Assembly (NCBI GenBank): GCA_021648445.1
Contig: JAKISU010000001.1
Location: 1 to 64,000 of the forward strand
Source of the DNA: Flavobacteriaceae bacterium
GTDB taxonomy: Bacteria; Bacteroidota; Bacteroidia; Flavobacteriales; Flavobacteriaceae
Reading direction: 5' to 3'
DNA length: 64,000 bases
This document shows positions 52,115 through 61,019 of the stretch, in pieces (position 1 is the first letter of the stretch; every line of letters starts with the position of its first letter). The translations under genes were made by a program, and so were the position numbers. The notes under the pieces were generated by a model, which saw only the letters and a program-made list of their open reading frames with translations, was not told the origin of the DNA and ran no database searches.

Positions 52115-54094
52115 TTAAAATTTTCTTGAAATTTGAATTGTAACCTTTTTAAAATTCATTTTTTCATTAAACAGTTCATTTTCATATAGTTCAAAACCTG
52201 CTGTAACATACAATTGGCGAAAACGAGTAGTTAATTCTAATCTTGCGGTCAACAGGTCTAGATCAATTGCTTCTCCTTCTTGTTTTCGATAAGCTGTTTC
52301 AAGACTAAGTTTTGTTTTTGGATTAAAATTATAAGAAATATTACCTGAAACACTATAGTATTTTTGTTTCAACCCTTCTTCAACGATCATATGATAATTA
52401 CGAAAATCTCCATTTAATGTGTAATATAGTTTTTCCTTTATTTTCCCTTGTAAAACTAAATAGTATCTTGTTAATCGGTAAGGTATAACAGTACTTCTAT
52501 AGTTATCATGTTCTATACCTCCGCTAATAAAATCATATCTAAAACGACTTCCATAAACATTTTTATTAAAATAATTCAATGTTAAAAAATCTACATTTAC
52601 CGGATCTATATAATCTTGTTTAGAAATATTGTAATAGAATTCTATTTTATTTTTAAACAATGATATTCTTGCGCCAAAAAAATTGTTAATAGCATTAAAT
52701 TGATATGAAAGTGGTTGTATTGCTCCATAATCAATTAAAACAGTTGCATTATTTGCAATTTGACCTCCCGGAATACGTTGAATTTCCAAAAATTCATTTC
52801 TTTCGATCAATATATAATCAAAATTCAATCTATATATAATAGTATTTGTTACATCTCTAACTATTACAGAATTAACATCAGAATATTGATTGTTCAATAA
52901 TACTATTTGACCATCAGATATGGTATGTTCTTCATTTTGAATAAATAAAGAAGCTGCTTCACTTTCTCTATTTTGTTTGTTACTGTTTATCCTGTAGGAT
53001 AAAGACAATTGTCCGTTTAAAGGAATTTTTTTTACATATCTAATATTTAAACCAGTTCTTTTAAAAGTTTCTTTATATTGAGTATTATTGATATTATTAT
53101 ATTCAAAAGATACTCTTGTACGTAAACTTTTATAAAGTTGATGTGACAATATACCTCTTGCGTTATGTTGTTTTGAATTTTGAATATCTCCTTGAATATC
53201 ATAATAATTGTAGTTACCTGCAAAATTGAATTTTTTTGGCAGTTTAAAAAATATGTTTTCTAATATCTGAAATCTTTTGAAATTAAAATCTCCACGTTGA
53301 TCTTCATTTGATATTCTTGAGTTAAAACTATAATTCTTTTTAGAGTCAAAAAACAAGTTATTATTAAGGCTCCATGAAGTAATATTGTTTTTTATGATGT
53401 TACTATTCTGATTTTGTTCAGAAAACGAAAAAGTATCTTCATAAACATATTTATTATGAGAAAAAATGAATTGATGCCAATCATTCAAGCCAAACGTTTT
53501 GGTAGCCCTGCTTTCAAAATTGTTCTGTTCGGTTATATACCTTCTATCTGTTTGTAATTCTTTTTGTTCACCTTTTCCACGATTATAAGAAATGGTAAAA
53601 GGAAGATACTCATTAGTGTATGTTAGAACACTACCCCAATTTTCAAACTTTGATCTAAGGTTGGTTAAATTCTCTCTATTGTTATAGCTTTCATTAATGT
53701 TGGTAAACACATTAAAATTAAATGAATTATGTTGAAAAAAAGAGGCTTTTGCGTATAGCTTTTTTAATGTGTTTATTTCATTACGGTCTGGTGTTACTAA
53801 AGATAGTCGTTGTCCGGTTTCAGGGCTGTAACCTGCATTAACATCTAATGATAAAAAATTAGGATGCCAGAAAAAACTATTAGAATTTAAAAAAAGACCT
53901 CCAGATATAAATGAACTTTCTAAGCGTTCATTAAAATTACTTCTATCTGTTTTCTGATCCCAATAAGAACCATTTAAATTTAATTCACCACTTAACGATG
54001 TAAGCTTCCAAAATGTAGTTTCTGTAATTGATTTTTGAGAATAACCATACATTGTAAATAGTAAAATAATATATAGTAATCTAAATTCTTTCAT
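52115..54094 (-). CDS. Large outer-membrane beta-barrel-like protein (candidate porin partner of cytochromes)
   Basis: Signal peptide, 659 aa rich in alternating aromatic/polar strands, terminal KKVTIQISRKF ending in Phe; 5-heme and 11-heme neighbours. Confidence 0.75.
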   Translation of the reverse strand: MKEFRLLYIILLFTMYGYSQKSITETTFWKLTSLSGELNLNGSYWDQKTDRSNFNERLESSFISGGLFLNSNSFFWHPNFLSLDVNAGYSPETGQRLSLVTPDRNEINTLKKLYAKASFFQHNSFNFNVFTNINESYNNRENLTNLRSKFENWGSVLTYTNEYLPFTISYNRGKGEQKELQTDRRYITEQNNFESRATKTFGLNDWHQFIFSHNKYVYEDTFSFSEQNQNSNIIKNNITSWSLNNNLFFDSKKNYSFNSRISNEDQRGDFNFKRFQILENIFFKLPKKFNFAGNYNYYDIQGDIQNSKQHNARGILSHQLYKSLRTRVSFEYNNINNTQYKETFKRTGLNIRYVKKIPLNGQLSLSYRINSNKQNRESEAASLFIQNEEHTISDGQIVLLNNQYSDVNSVIVRDVTNTIIYRLNFDYILIERNEFLEIQRIPGGQIANNATVLIDYGAIQPLSYQFNAINNFFGARISLFKNKIEFYYNISKQDYIDPVNVDFLTLNYFNKNVYGSRFRYDFISGGIEHDNYRSTVIPYRLTRYYLVLQGKIKEKLYYTLNGDFRNYHMIVEEGLKQKYYSVSGNISYNFNPKTKLSLETAYRKQEGEAIDLDLLTARLELTTRFRQLYVTAGFELYENELFNEKMNFKKVTIQISRKF

Positions 54095-54100
54095 TAGTTT

Positions 54101-54685
54101 TCACTTCATTAAAAGAAACATATCATTGTTTCCACCATGAGGGTTGTGGCAACTGGTACAATTGGTGTTTTCAATATTATCATGGTCTTTATTTGCTAAA
54201 ACCAAAGGAGTGGTATGGCAATTGAGACAAAGTTCTTGTCCAGATCGTAAGAGTAAATTTTTTAATTTAGATTGATGTGGGCTATGACATTGTGTACAGT
54301 CTCCTGATGCTACAGGTCCGTGTAAAATCTTATACGTTTTATTGTAGTCTTCGTGACATTGATTACAAAGATCTGGTAAAGGCAACCTTGGCTTGTCCAT
54401 ATCATTTCTATCATGGCACTTTGCACATTCTCTTTTTCCATAAGGAGTGTGAAGGTTAAATTCATTTCTTACAAAAGATGTCATTGAAATTCCATTGACC
54501 AAAGTGCTATCTATTGTGTATAAAGAATCTTTAATAACAGTAACTTCAACTTCATATGGATTCGGAACACCATCAAATAAAAAAGACCTTACGCTATAAC
54601 TAAATTTAGGTGTGCATGCCCAGAGTAATAATAGAGCAATGATAAATAATAAATAATTTATATGTTTATGTTTATCCTGATGCAT
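54101..54685 (-). CDS. Pentaheme cytochrome c lipoprotein
   Basis: LLLWACTP lipobox; CAKCH, CNQCH, CTQCH, CLNCH, CTSCH. Confidence 0.92.
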   Translation of the reverse strand: MHQDKHKHINYLLFIIALLLLWACTPKFSYSVRSFLFDGVPNPYEVEVTVIKDSLYTIDSTLVNGISMTSFVRNEFNLHTPYGKRECAKCHDRNDMDKPRLPLPDLCNQCHEDYNKTYKILHGPVASGDCTQCHSPHQSKLKNLLLRSGQELCLNCHTTPLVLANKDHDNIENTNCTSCHNPHGGNNDMFLLMK

Positions 54686-54807
54686 GTAATTTTTTTTAGT
54701 TTAACATGGGTCTAAACATTTTTATTTCAGAAAGACATATTGGATTTAAATGAAACTCTTAAATGCATTAATTTTAATAATTCTTATTATCCTCGTTTTT
54801 TATCGCT

Positions 54808-55902
54808 TTACTCTTTTGAATTTTCAAGTTTTCCTTTTACTGGCACAATACGTCCATAAACACTTATTTTATCAGGACCAAACTGATTAGCAACAAAAAT
54901 TAAGTATTCTAACTTAAATTTAGGATCAACATATTTTTCAAAATATTTTAAATTATCATAATCTATAATCACTTTAGTGGGTAGCCACATATCTCCTGGG
55001 CCTTTATAACTACCACCAAAAAACAATAGCAATTCTCCGTCTTTGTTAAATATTTGTACATTCTCAAAACTGGCATCTACTACATATAAATTTTCTTCAC
55101 GATCAACAGCTATTCCTTTAGGGCGTACCAGTTCACCAATGTTTTTACCATATTTTCCAACAGTACTTAAATATTCACCTTTATGGGTAAATATTTTAAC
55201 AGTACCATTCCCCATATCACTTACATAAATCTTACCTTTCAATACAAAAATATTTGTAGGTTTATATAAAAAACTATCATCTCCTTTTTCAGATTTTGGA
55301 AAATAAAACTCAAACTCATGTGTGTCTTCTTTATACACATTTACTCTATTATTACCAGAATCTGGTACATATATTTTATTTTCGTAAACAAAGACATCAG
55401 TTGGTTTAATATTTTCTTTTTTACCAAACGATGTGATATATTTACCTATACTATCAAAGATAGCTATTTTTTGTAGATTAACATCTGCAACATATAGTTG
55501 GTCATTGGTGTCAACATAGCAATTAATAGGTAATTTTAATTGATACGGTCCTGTAGGAACAAAATAATTAAATTCTTTAGTTTCAAAATCAATAATTTCA
55601 AGCCCGCCTATAGAAACATCACATACATATAGTTTACCATTACGCATAAATATTCCATAAGGTTTTCTAATTGGCATCACCTGTTTTTTTCCAACAACAG
55701 ATGTTGCAAATGCTGATTGTTTACGAGCAATATCTTGTGAACTACTAATACGAGTGAGATATTGAATTCTTGCAGTATCTGGTGGAGGCGGATAGATAAT
55801 AATTTCTTTTGTAGATTTATTATGAATACGTGGAGAACATGAAGTAAAGAGCAATAAAAAAGTTGCAATTATAAAAAATCCGAAATAAAATTTAAACTTC
55901 AT
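54808..55902 (-). CDS. NHL-repeat (6-bladed propeller) lipoprotein
   Basis: LLFTSCSPR lipobox; repeated Y-x-x-D-x-x-x-x-x-x-V-x-I-F motifs, GELVRPKGIAVDREENLYVVDASFENVQIFNKDGELL. Confidence 0.85.
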   Translation of the reverse strand: MKFKFYFGFFIIATFLLLFTSCSPRIHNKSTKEIIIYPPPPDTARIQYLTRISSSQDIARKQSAFATSVVGKKQVMPIRKPYGIFMRNGKLYVCDVSIGGLEIIDFETKEFNYFVPTGPYQLKLPINCYVDTNDQLYVADVNLQKIAIFDSIGKYITSFGKKENIKPTDVFVYENKIYVPDSGNNRVNVYKEDTHEFEFYFPKSEKGDDSFLYKPTNIFVLKGKIYVSDMGNGTVKIFTHKGEYLSTVGKYGKNIGELVRPKGIAVDREENLYVVDASFENVQIFNKDGELLLFFGGSYKGPGDMWLPTKVIIDYDNLKYFEKYVDPKFKLEYLIFVANQFGPDKISVYGRIVPVKGKLENSKE

Positions 55903-55986
55903 TTTTATTAAATTTAATACTTGTTTAGTAAAATATTTTAATACATTAATATTTAGTGAAGGTATAAGAAATCACATCACTATTCT

Positions 55987-56000
55987 ATGATTAAAATCAG
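55987..56000. promoter_or_regulatory. Crp/Fnr-like palindrome ATGAT-TAAA-ATCAG
   Basis: Upstream of NHL lipoprotein gene. Confidence 0.4.
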
Positions 56001-56047
56001 GTTTTATATTGGCTAACCTTTGTAGTGTTTAATGTAAATATTGTCAT

Positions 56048-56081
56048 AATAAAGAAGGGGCAAAATAGCCCCTTCTTTATT
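56048..56081 (-). terminator. Strong terminator downstream of tetraheme gene
   Basis: AATAAAGAAGGGGC-N6-GCCCCTTCTTTATT, perfect 14-bp stem. Confidence 0.85.
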
Positions 56082-56104
56082 AAAATTGATTTAAGTCATC
56101 TCTA

Positions 56105-56743
56105 CTACATATTATGACAAGTTAAACAAAGGGCACTACCGGCATTAGATTTAACTAGTAGATTACCAACACCAGAACCATTATGTACATCATGACAAGA
56201 AGAGCATTGCACTTTACTACCAAGTAATAAATCAGCATCAATAGTACTTCCAAGTCCTGAACTTGCTGAAGTTGGGTCGAATAAACCGCCATCAAGCGTT
56301 GCTAAAGCAGCATCATAGGTAAAAGAAACAGGGTGTTCATTACTTAGATCAATTCCAAGAAGTTCACCACCGGTCATAAACTCAGTACCTCCGGTTTGCC
56401 CGCCAAAATTGTCAATAGCTACAGTACCATCGTGACAACTTAAGCATAATTTAGAAGACCCATCCGGCTGACTTGTTGTTGCATCAAAAGATGGTGAAAC
56501 TACATTTGTGTAAAGGTCAAAGGTAGCTGTTGTTACTTCATGATTCCATAAAGGAGCTGTTAAACCGGTAACCGCTCCGTGAGGAGTATGGCAAACCTGA
56601 CAAATCTCTCCTCCCGGATTCCATGTTTCAGTTGAAAAATCGTGATCAGAACCAGCTATATTTTGCCCAAAACTTACTGTTGACATTAATACAGCTAAAC
56701 TCAAAGTTAATACTAATTTTTTTGTTTTTTTCATGAGACTCAT
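56105..56743 (-). CDS. Secreted tetraheme cytochrome c
   Basis: Signal peptide; CQVCH, CLSCH, CSSCH, CLTCH. Confidence 0.93.
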   Translation of the reverse strand: MSLMKKTKKLVLTLSLAVLMSTVSFGQNIAGSDHDFSTETWNPGGEICQVCHTPHGAVTGLTAPLWNHEVTTATFDLYTNVVSPSFDATTSQPDGSSKLCLSCHDGTVAIDNFGGQTGGTEFMTGGELLGIDLSNEHPVSFTYDAALATLDGGLFDPTSASSGLGSTIDADLLLGSKVQCSSCHDVHNGSGVGNLLVKSNAGSALCLTCHNM

Positions 56744-56816
56744 ATTTACGTTAACTAAAAAGAAGATATATTCATATATATCGGTACGAATTTAAGAACA
56801 GAATTAATATAAAAGA

Positions 56817-56830
56817 ATGATTTTTATCAT
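56817..56830. promoter_or_regulatory. Crp/Fnr-like palindrome ATGAT-TTTT-ATCAT
   Basis: About 75 bp upstream of the tetraheme gene. Confidence 0.5.
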
Positions 56831-56882
56831 GTTTGATAGTATTTGTTACAATAAATTAATATTGTCGGATAAAACGTTAAAG

Positions 56883-58583
56883 TCAATCATTCATCATATT
56901 ATTATATGAATATGGATTATGATTCTCACCATGGCATGTCAAATAACAACTACCTCTGCCTACCCCTGTATCTTCATATCTTAAAATACCACTAGATGAA
57001 GGTGTAACAATTCCGGTTCTAAAATTTATCAGATTAGAATTATTGATACTGTTACCTTGCGTACTACTAATACCGTGCGGATCATGACAAACACTACATG
57101 AAGTTCTCTCATCAACAATATGCTTTTTATGTCCGTTAAAAGTATTCGTATCACTGATAATATTATCTCTATTATGACAGCTGTAGCAAAGCTCATAATT
57201 TGCTACAGACTCAGGAGTATTATTATCAGTTGAATATTGTAACTTTAACAGTTGAGGGTAAATTGATCCATGAGGGCCAGAAGCACCTCCTGTATCGTTA
57301 CTTGCATGACAATCTGTACAGTATAGAACAGTGCTTATAGTGTTTGGAGCTATAAGATTAGCTGTAACTTCAGTATTATTCCTCGGACCTACTACCGGAT
57401 GGTAAGAAGGGTTTGAAGTATCAAATTCCAATCGTACATTATTTTGATTAATTTGCCGTGAAACGGTAGGTGCCGGAGTCCAAGAATTTCCCGCATGGCA
57501 TTTATAGCATATTTCATAAGCATATGTTACTCTACTTACCTCATTACCTGCCTGATTAATTCCGTTTACGCCTTTATTAAATCCGTTTACAAACGGAGCA
57601 GTAGCTGTAGTTGCATTTGATGCATGTGGATTGTGACAGTCTTCACATTCAACATGTTTGGTTGCAACTGAGGCTGCTTCTATAGGATCATGAACTCCTG
57701 TATATCTATATATGTCATGCTTAAAGGTTTTAGCAAAATCTGCCTGAACATTTTTTGCGGCAACATTTCCATTATGGCAATCAAGGCAATTATTTTCTTC
57801 AGGAACATATTTTAATAATCTTGGTTTGCCATTTGCATTATGTGAATCATGACAATTAGCACATGCATTTTGCGAAACAGTAGCATAAGCAGATTCAATA
57901 TGTACCCAAGGATCTGCACCTGTTCCATTCCATGTATTTATAGAAGTACTATGACTACTATTTGTCCAATACGTTCTATCATGACACGTAAAGCATAAAG
58001 CAGAATATTCATTGGAAGCCACCAAAAATTTTGGATTGGTTTCTTTATGTGGATCATGACAAGAGGTACATTGTAATTTTGAATTATTATCTAACTCGGC
58101 AACTAATAACGGAGGTGTTTTTAATTGACCGTCTGATGCAGCTAAAGCAGCATCATATCTAAATGAAATAGGATGATCGTTTGATAAATCTGTTGTAAGG
58201 TTATTCTTAGAAGTTATTCTATTACCCATTGTCATAGCTATAGATTTAGATCGACTGACCAGATCTCCTAATGCTATGGTACCATCGTGGCATGACAGGC
58301 ATAAAATTGAACTGCCATCGGGTTGTCCGGGTACAGCATCTAAGGTTGAACTATTGTATAACAAATAAGTTGTACCGGTTATTTTTTTATTCCACATAGG
58401 CGATTTAGGATTACTACTATGGGGAGTGTGACAAAATATACAAATTTCAGATTCTGTAGTAGATTTAACCATTTTTGAGCTGCTTACAGATAAATTATGT
58501 TTTGAAGTAACAATAGATTGTGAGTTTACCAAAACGGGAAACCAGATTAAAATAACTGCTATTATAATTATTATTTTTTTCAT
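56883..58583 (-). CDS. Secreted multiheme cytochrome c, 11 CXXCH plus one CX3CH
   Basis: CIFCH, CLSCH, CTSCH, CFTCH, CANCH, CLDCH, CEDCH, CYKCH, CTDCH, CYSCH, CSVCH and C-terminal CYLTCH. Confidence 0.93.
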   Translation of the reverse strand: MKKIIIIIAVILIWFPVLVNSQSIVTSKHNLSVSSSKMVKSTTESEICIFCHTPHSSNPKSPMWNKKITGTTYLLYNSSTLDAVPGQPDGSSILCLSCHDGTIALGDLVSRSKSIAMTMGNRITSKNNLTTDLSNDHPISFRYDAALAASDGQLKTPPLLVAELDNNSKLQCTSCHDPHKETNPKFLVASNEYSALCFTCHDRTYWTNSSHSTSINTWNGTGADPWVHIESAYATVSQNACANCHDSHNANGKPRLLKYVPEENNCLDCHNGNVAAKNVQADFAKTFKHDIYRYTGVHDPIEAASVATKHVECEDCHNPHASNATTATAPFVNGFNKGVNGINQAGNEVSRVTYAYEICYKCHAGNSWTPAPTVSRQINQNNVRLEFDTSNPSYHPVVGPRNNTEVTANLIAPNTISTVLYCTDCHASNDTGGASGPHGSIYPQLLKLQYSTDNNTPESVANYELCYSCHNRDNIISDTNTFNGHKKHIVDERTSCSVCHDPHGISSTQGNSINNSNLINFRTGIVTPSSSGILRYEDTGVGRGSCYLTCHGENHNPYSYNNMMND

Positions 58584-59582
58584 TTATTTCTCATTGATGA
58601 GTTGAAATATTTGAATTCTAGAATTATAACTATCTGCTATATAAATATAGTTTTTTTCATCAATATAAATACCTGAGGGCATCCAAAATTGTTCCTTACC
58701 TCTACCCTGTTCACCAAATTGGTACAAGAAATTCCCTGAAATATCAAAGACCTGAACAGTATGATATAATGCATCAGTTATATAAATATTACCAAAAGAA
58801 TCTGTAGCAATACCTTTTGGTCTGGCAAAATAACCTGTTGCATTTCCCGCCTCACCAAATATGGAAATTACTTCTCCTGTTTTATTAAATACTTGTATTC
58901 TAAAATTCATTGCATCAATAACATACACATTACCTATTTTGTCAATCCAAATTGATGTAGGGAAATTAAATTCTCCTGAAGCGACTCCTCTCTTCCCTAT
59001 TGTTTTGATTAATTCTCCTTGTTCATTTAGTACAGAAATTCTATGAGCACCAGTATCAACTACCCAAACTTCTTTTGAGATTATAGAATAAGCAATTCCG
59101 GTTGGTTGTTGTAATTTGATATTTTCATTTAATACTTCTAGTTTCTTTTGACTTTCATTTAACTTAAAAATTTTGTTTAGACGAGAATCCGTAAATAAAA
59201 TTTCGTCATTCGTAAATGAACAAAAATTAACTAAAGAATTGAAACTAACCTTATTTTTCTTTAATACTTTGGGTATCTTTTTTTTACTTTCATTTATAGT
59301 AAAGATTGTACCAACTCCTTGATCTAAAATATAAAAGGAATCAGGATTTATTGCAATGATATCAATAGGTTTGATTATTTTAAAGGTATTCTTTTTACCA
59401 AAGATAAATTTAGCAAACCAACCTTTTTTTGAAACCTCTTTTTGCCCTTTGAATAAGGGAAATTGACTTACCCATTGAACCTTAAAAGTTTTAAAAGATT
59501 GCTCTTTATCTATGTTTATAATTTTTTGCGCTTCTCCTCTAACAAAAAGGAAAAGAAAAAAAACACCAATTAGTAACTTCAT
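58584..59582 (-). CDS. Secreted NHL-repeat propeller protein
   Basis: GEFNFPTSIWIDKIGNVYVIDAMNFRIQVFNKTGEVISIFGEAGNATGYFARPKGIATDSFGNIYITDALYHTVQVF. Confidence 0.9.
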   Translation of the reverse strand: MKLLIGVFFLFLFVRGEAQKIINIDKEQSFKTFKVQWVSQFPLFKGQKEVSKKGWFAKFIFGKKNTFKIIKPIDIIAINPDSFYILDQGVGTIFTINESKKKIPKVLKKNKVSFNSLVNFCSFTNDEILFTDSRLNKIFKLNESQKKLEVLNENIKLQQPTGIAYSIISKEVWVVDTGAHRISVLNEQGELIKTIGKRGVASGEFNFPTSIWIDKIGNVYVIDAMNFRIQVFNKTGEVISIFGEAGNATGYFARPKGIATDSFGNIYITDALYHTVQVFDISGNFLYQFGEQGRGKEQFWMPSGIYIDEKNYIYIADSYNSRIQIFQLINEK

Positions 59583-59616
59583 TCTTTTACCTTTTAACTT
59601 CTGCTTTTATGTTATA

Positions 59617-59683
59617 GAGGCTGCCTAAAAAATGATAATTGCACTTCGAACAGACAGTTTGATAACCCATTTTAGACAGCCTC
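59617..59683. repeat. Imperfect inverted repeat GAGGCTGcCTAAAA...TTTTAGaCAGCCTC
   Basis: Complementary arms at each end of a 67-bp intergenic segment. Confidence 0.6.
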
Positions 59684-59747
59684 ATCATTAAATAATATTC
59701 ACATAGACTTGATTTTCAAACCACAACTATTACTCATAGTTTTATTT

Positions 59748-60155
59748 CTATTCTTCTAAAGTTCTCATATAATTTACAATCAACCATCTATCTTCATCGC
59801 TAGAAACTTTTTTTTCAAATTTAGGCATGTCATCTCTGCCTTTAGTAACTTTATAAAATAATTCACCATCTGTTTGTACTTGAAATTCTGCAGAAGAAAA
59901 ATCGCCTAAATCGCCTTCTTGTTCATCTGCTTTCGGACCATCGCCAAAGCCTTCTTTACCATGACATGACTTACAATGCTTGTTGTATAATGATTTACCA
60001 ATTGCCTTATTTTCACCATCATTGGCATTTGTTGGATTTTTCATTGTTTTATACTCTTCTGGCACCACCCATTCATCTTGTGTAACAGCATTAAACGAAT
60101 ACAGTGTAAAAATAGCCAGACCTAATAATTGTAATACAATTTTAATTTTTTTCAT
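59748..60155 (-). CDS. Monoheme cytochrome c
   Basis: SLYNKHCKSCHGKEGFGDGPKA...WLIVNYMRTL class I cyt c. Confidence 0.9.
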   Translation of the reverse strand: MKKIKIVLQLLGLAIFTLYSFNAVTQDEWVVPEEYKTMKNPTNANDGENKAIGKSLYNKHCKSCHGKEGFGDGPKADEQEGDLGDFSSAEFQVQTDGELFYKVTKGRDDMPKFEKKVSSDEDRWLIVNYMRTLEE

Positions 60156-60158
60156 AAT

Positions 60159-61019
60159 TTATAAATTTTTGTGTTTAGAAATTCTAAAAAGGTTAAATAA
60201 TAAAATGAACAAATATGCCCAGACGCCAACTATTATTAAATTGGGCACAATTAGTAAAAATTTTGGCGTTTTATTTGGTGGAGACCACATAGTACGTTGA
60301 TCAAAAGTTGATAAATCTTTAATTGGTTCTCCAATATCTGTAAGTATGAATGTTTTTATTGTTCCGTAATCATCACTGTCTTCCAGTATAACTTCATAAT
60401 TCAATTTTCCATTCAAACCCGGCATTTTTTCTGTAATTGGCACATTAATCATGCCTTTTTCATTGGTAAAATAAACCTCTTTACCAATAGTAAGTGGAGC
60501 GAAGAAACGTTGTAAATTTACTTTTAATTCAGCATTTTCTATTGGAGTATCACCAGTATCTGTCAATTGAGCTACAATCACAGGTTCTTCGTTTTCAAAT
60601 TTTACTTCAGCTCTTAAATTTGCTAATTTAACAGTAGTACTTTTGGAGATTTTTTTAAAATTTGAGGATTCTTTATGAATAACTCTAAAAGTATATTGGT
60701 CTCGATTATCTTCAAATACTTTAGATAAATTAAATTCTCCTAACCCTTTTTTATTTAATGTTATGTCTCCTAAATAAACAAGGCTGTCATTTTCAAACTC
60801 GTTATAGATTTTAAAATCTAAACCTGCAGCTGGTTTATATTTTTTACCTTCTTTAAACTTCGCTGCAACCTTCAGGAATTTCAAATCATCTATTTTATTA
60901 AATTGTACTGAAACTCTGGCTTTTTGTTTTTTTGATTGTGCATTAATAGCAGCTATTGATAATACTATCAAAGTAAAACAAATAAAAACTAATAATTTAC
61001 TTCTTTTATTCCTCATCAT
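60159..61019 (-). CDS. Membrane-anchored Ig-like protein of unknown function in the NrfD operon
   Basis: N-terminal signal, beta-rich domain, C-terminal TM FLLIVPNLIIVGVWAYLFILLFNLF. Confidence 0.6.
   Translation of the reverse strand: MMRNKRSKLLVFICFTLIVLSIAAINAQSKKQKARVSVQFNKIDDLKFLKVAAKFKEGKKYKPAAGLDFKIYNEFENDSLVYLGDITLNKKGLGEFNLSKVFEDNRDQYTFRVIHKESSNFKKISKSTTVKLANLRAEVKFENEEPVIVAQLTDTGDTPIENAELKVNLQRFFAPLTIGKEVYFTNEKGMINVPITEKMPGLNGKLNYEVILEDSDDYGTIKTFILTDIGEPIKDLSTFDQRTMWSPPNKTPKFLLIVPNLIIVGVWAYLFILLFNLFRISKHKNL

Noticed and set aside
56883-58583. T9SS C-terminal sorting domain on the large cytochrome
   Set aside because: C-terminus (CYLTCHGENHNPYSYNNMMND) does not match type A or B CTD patterns
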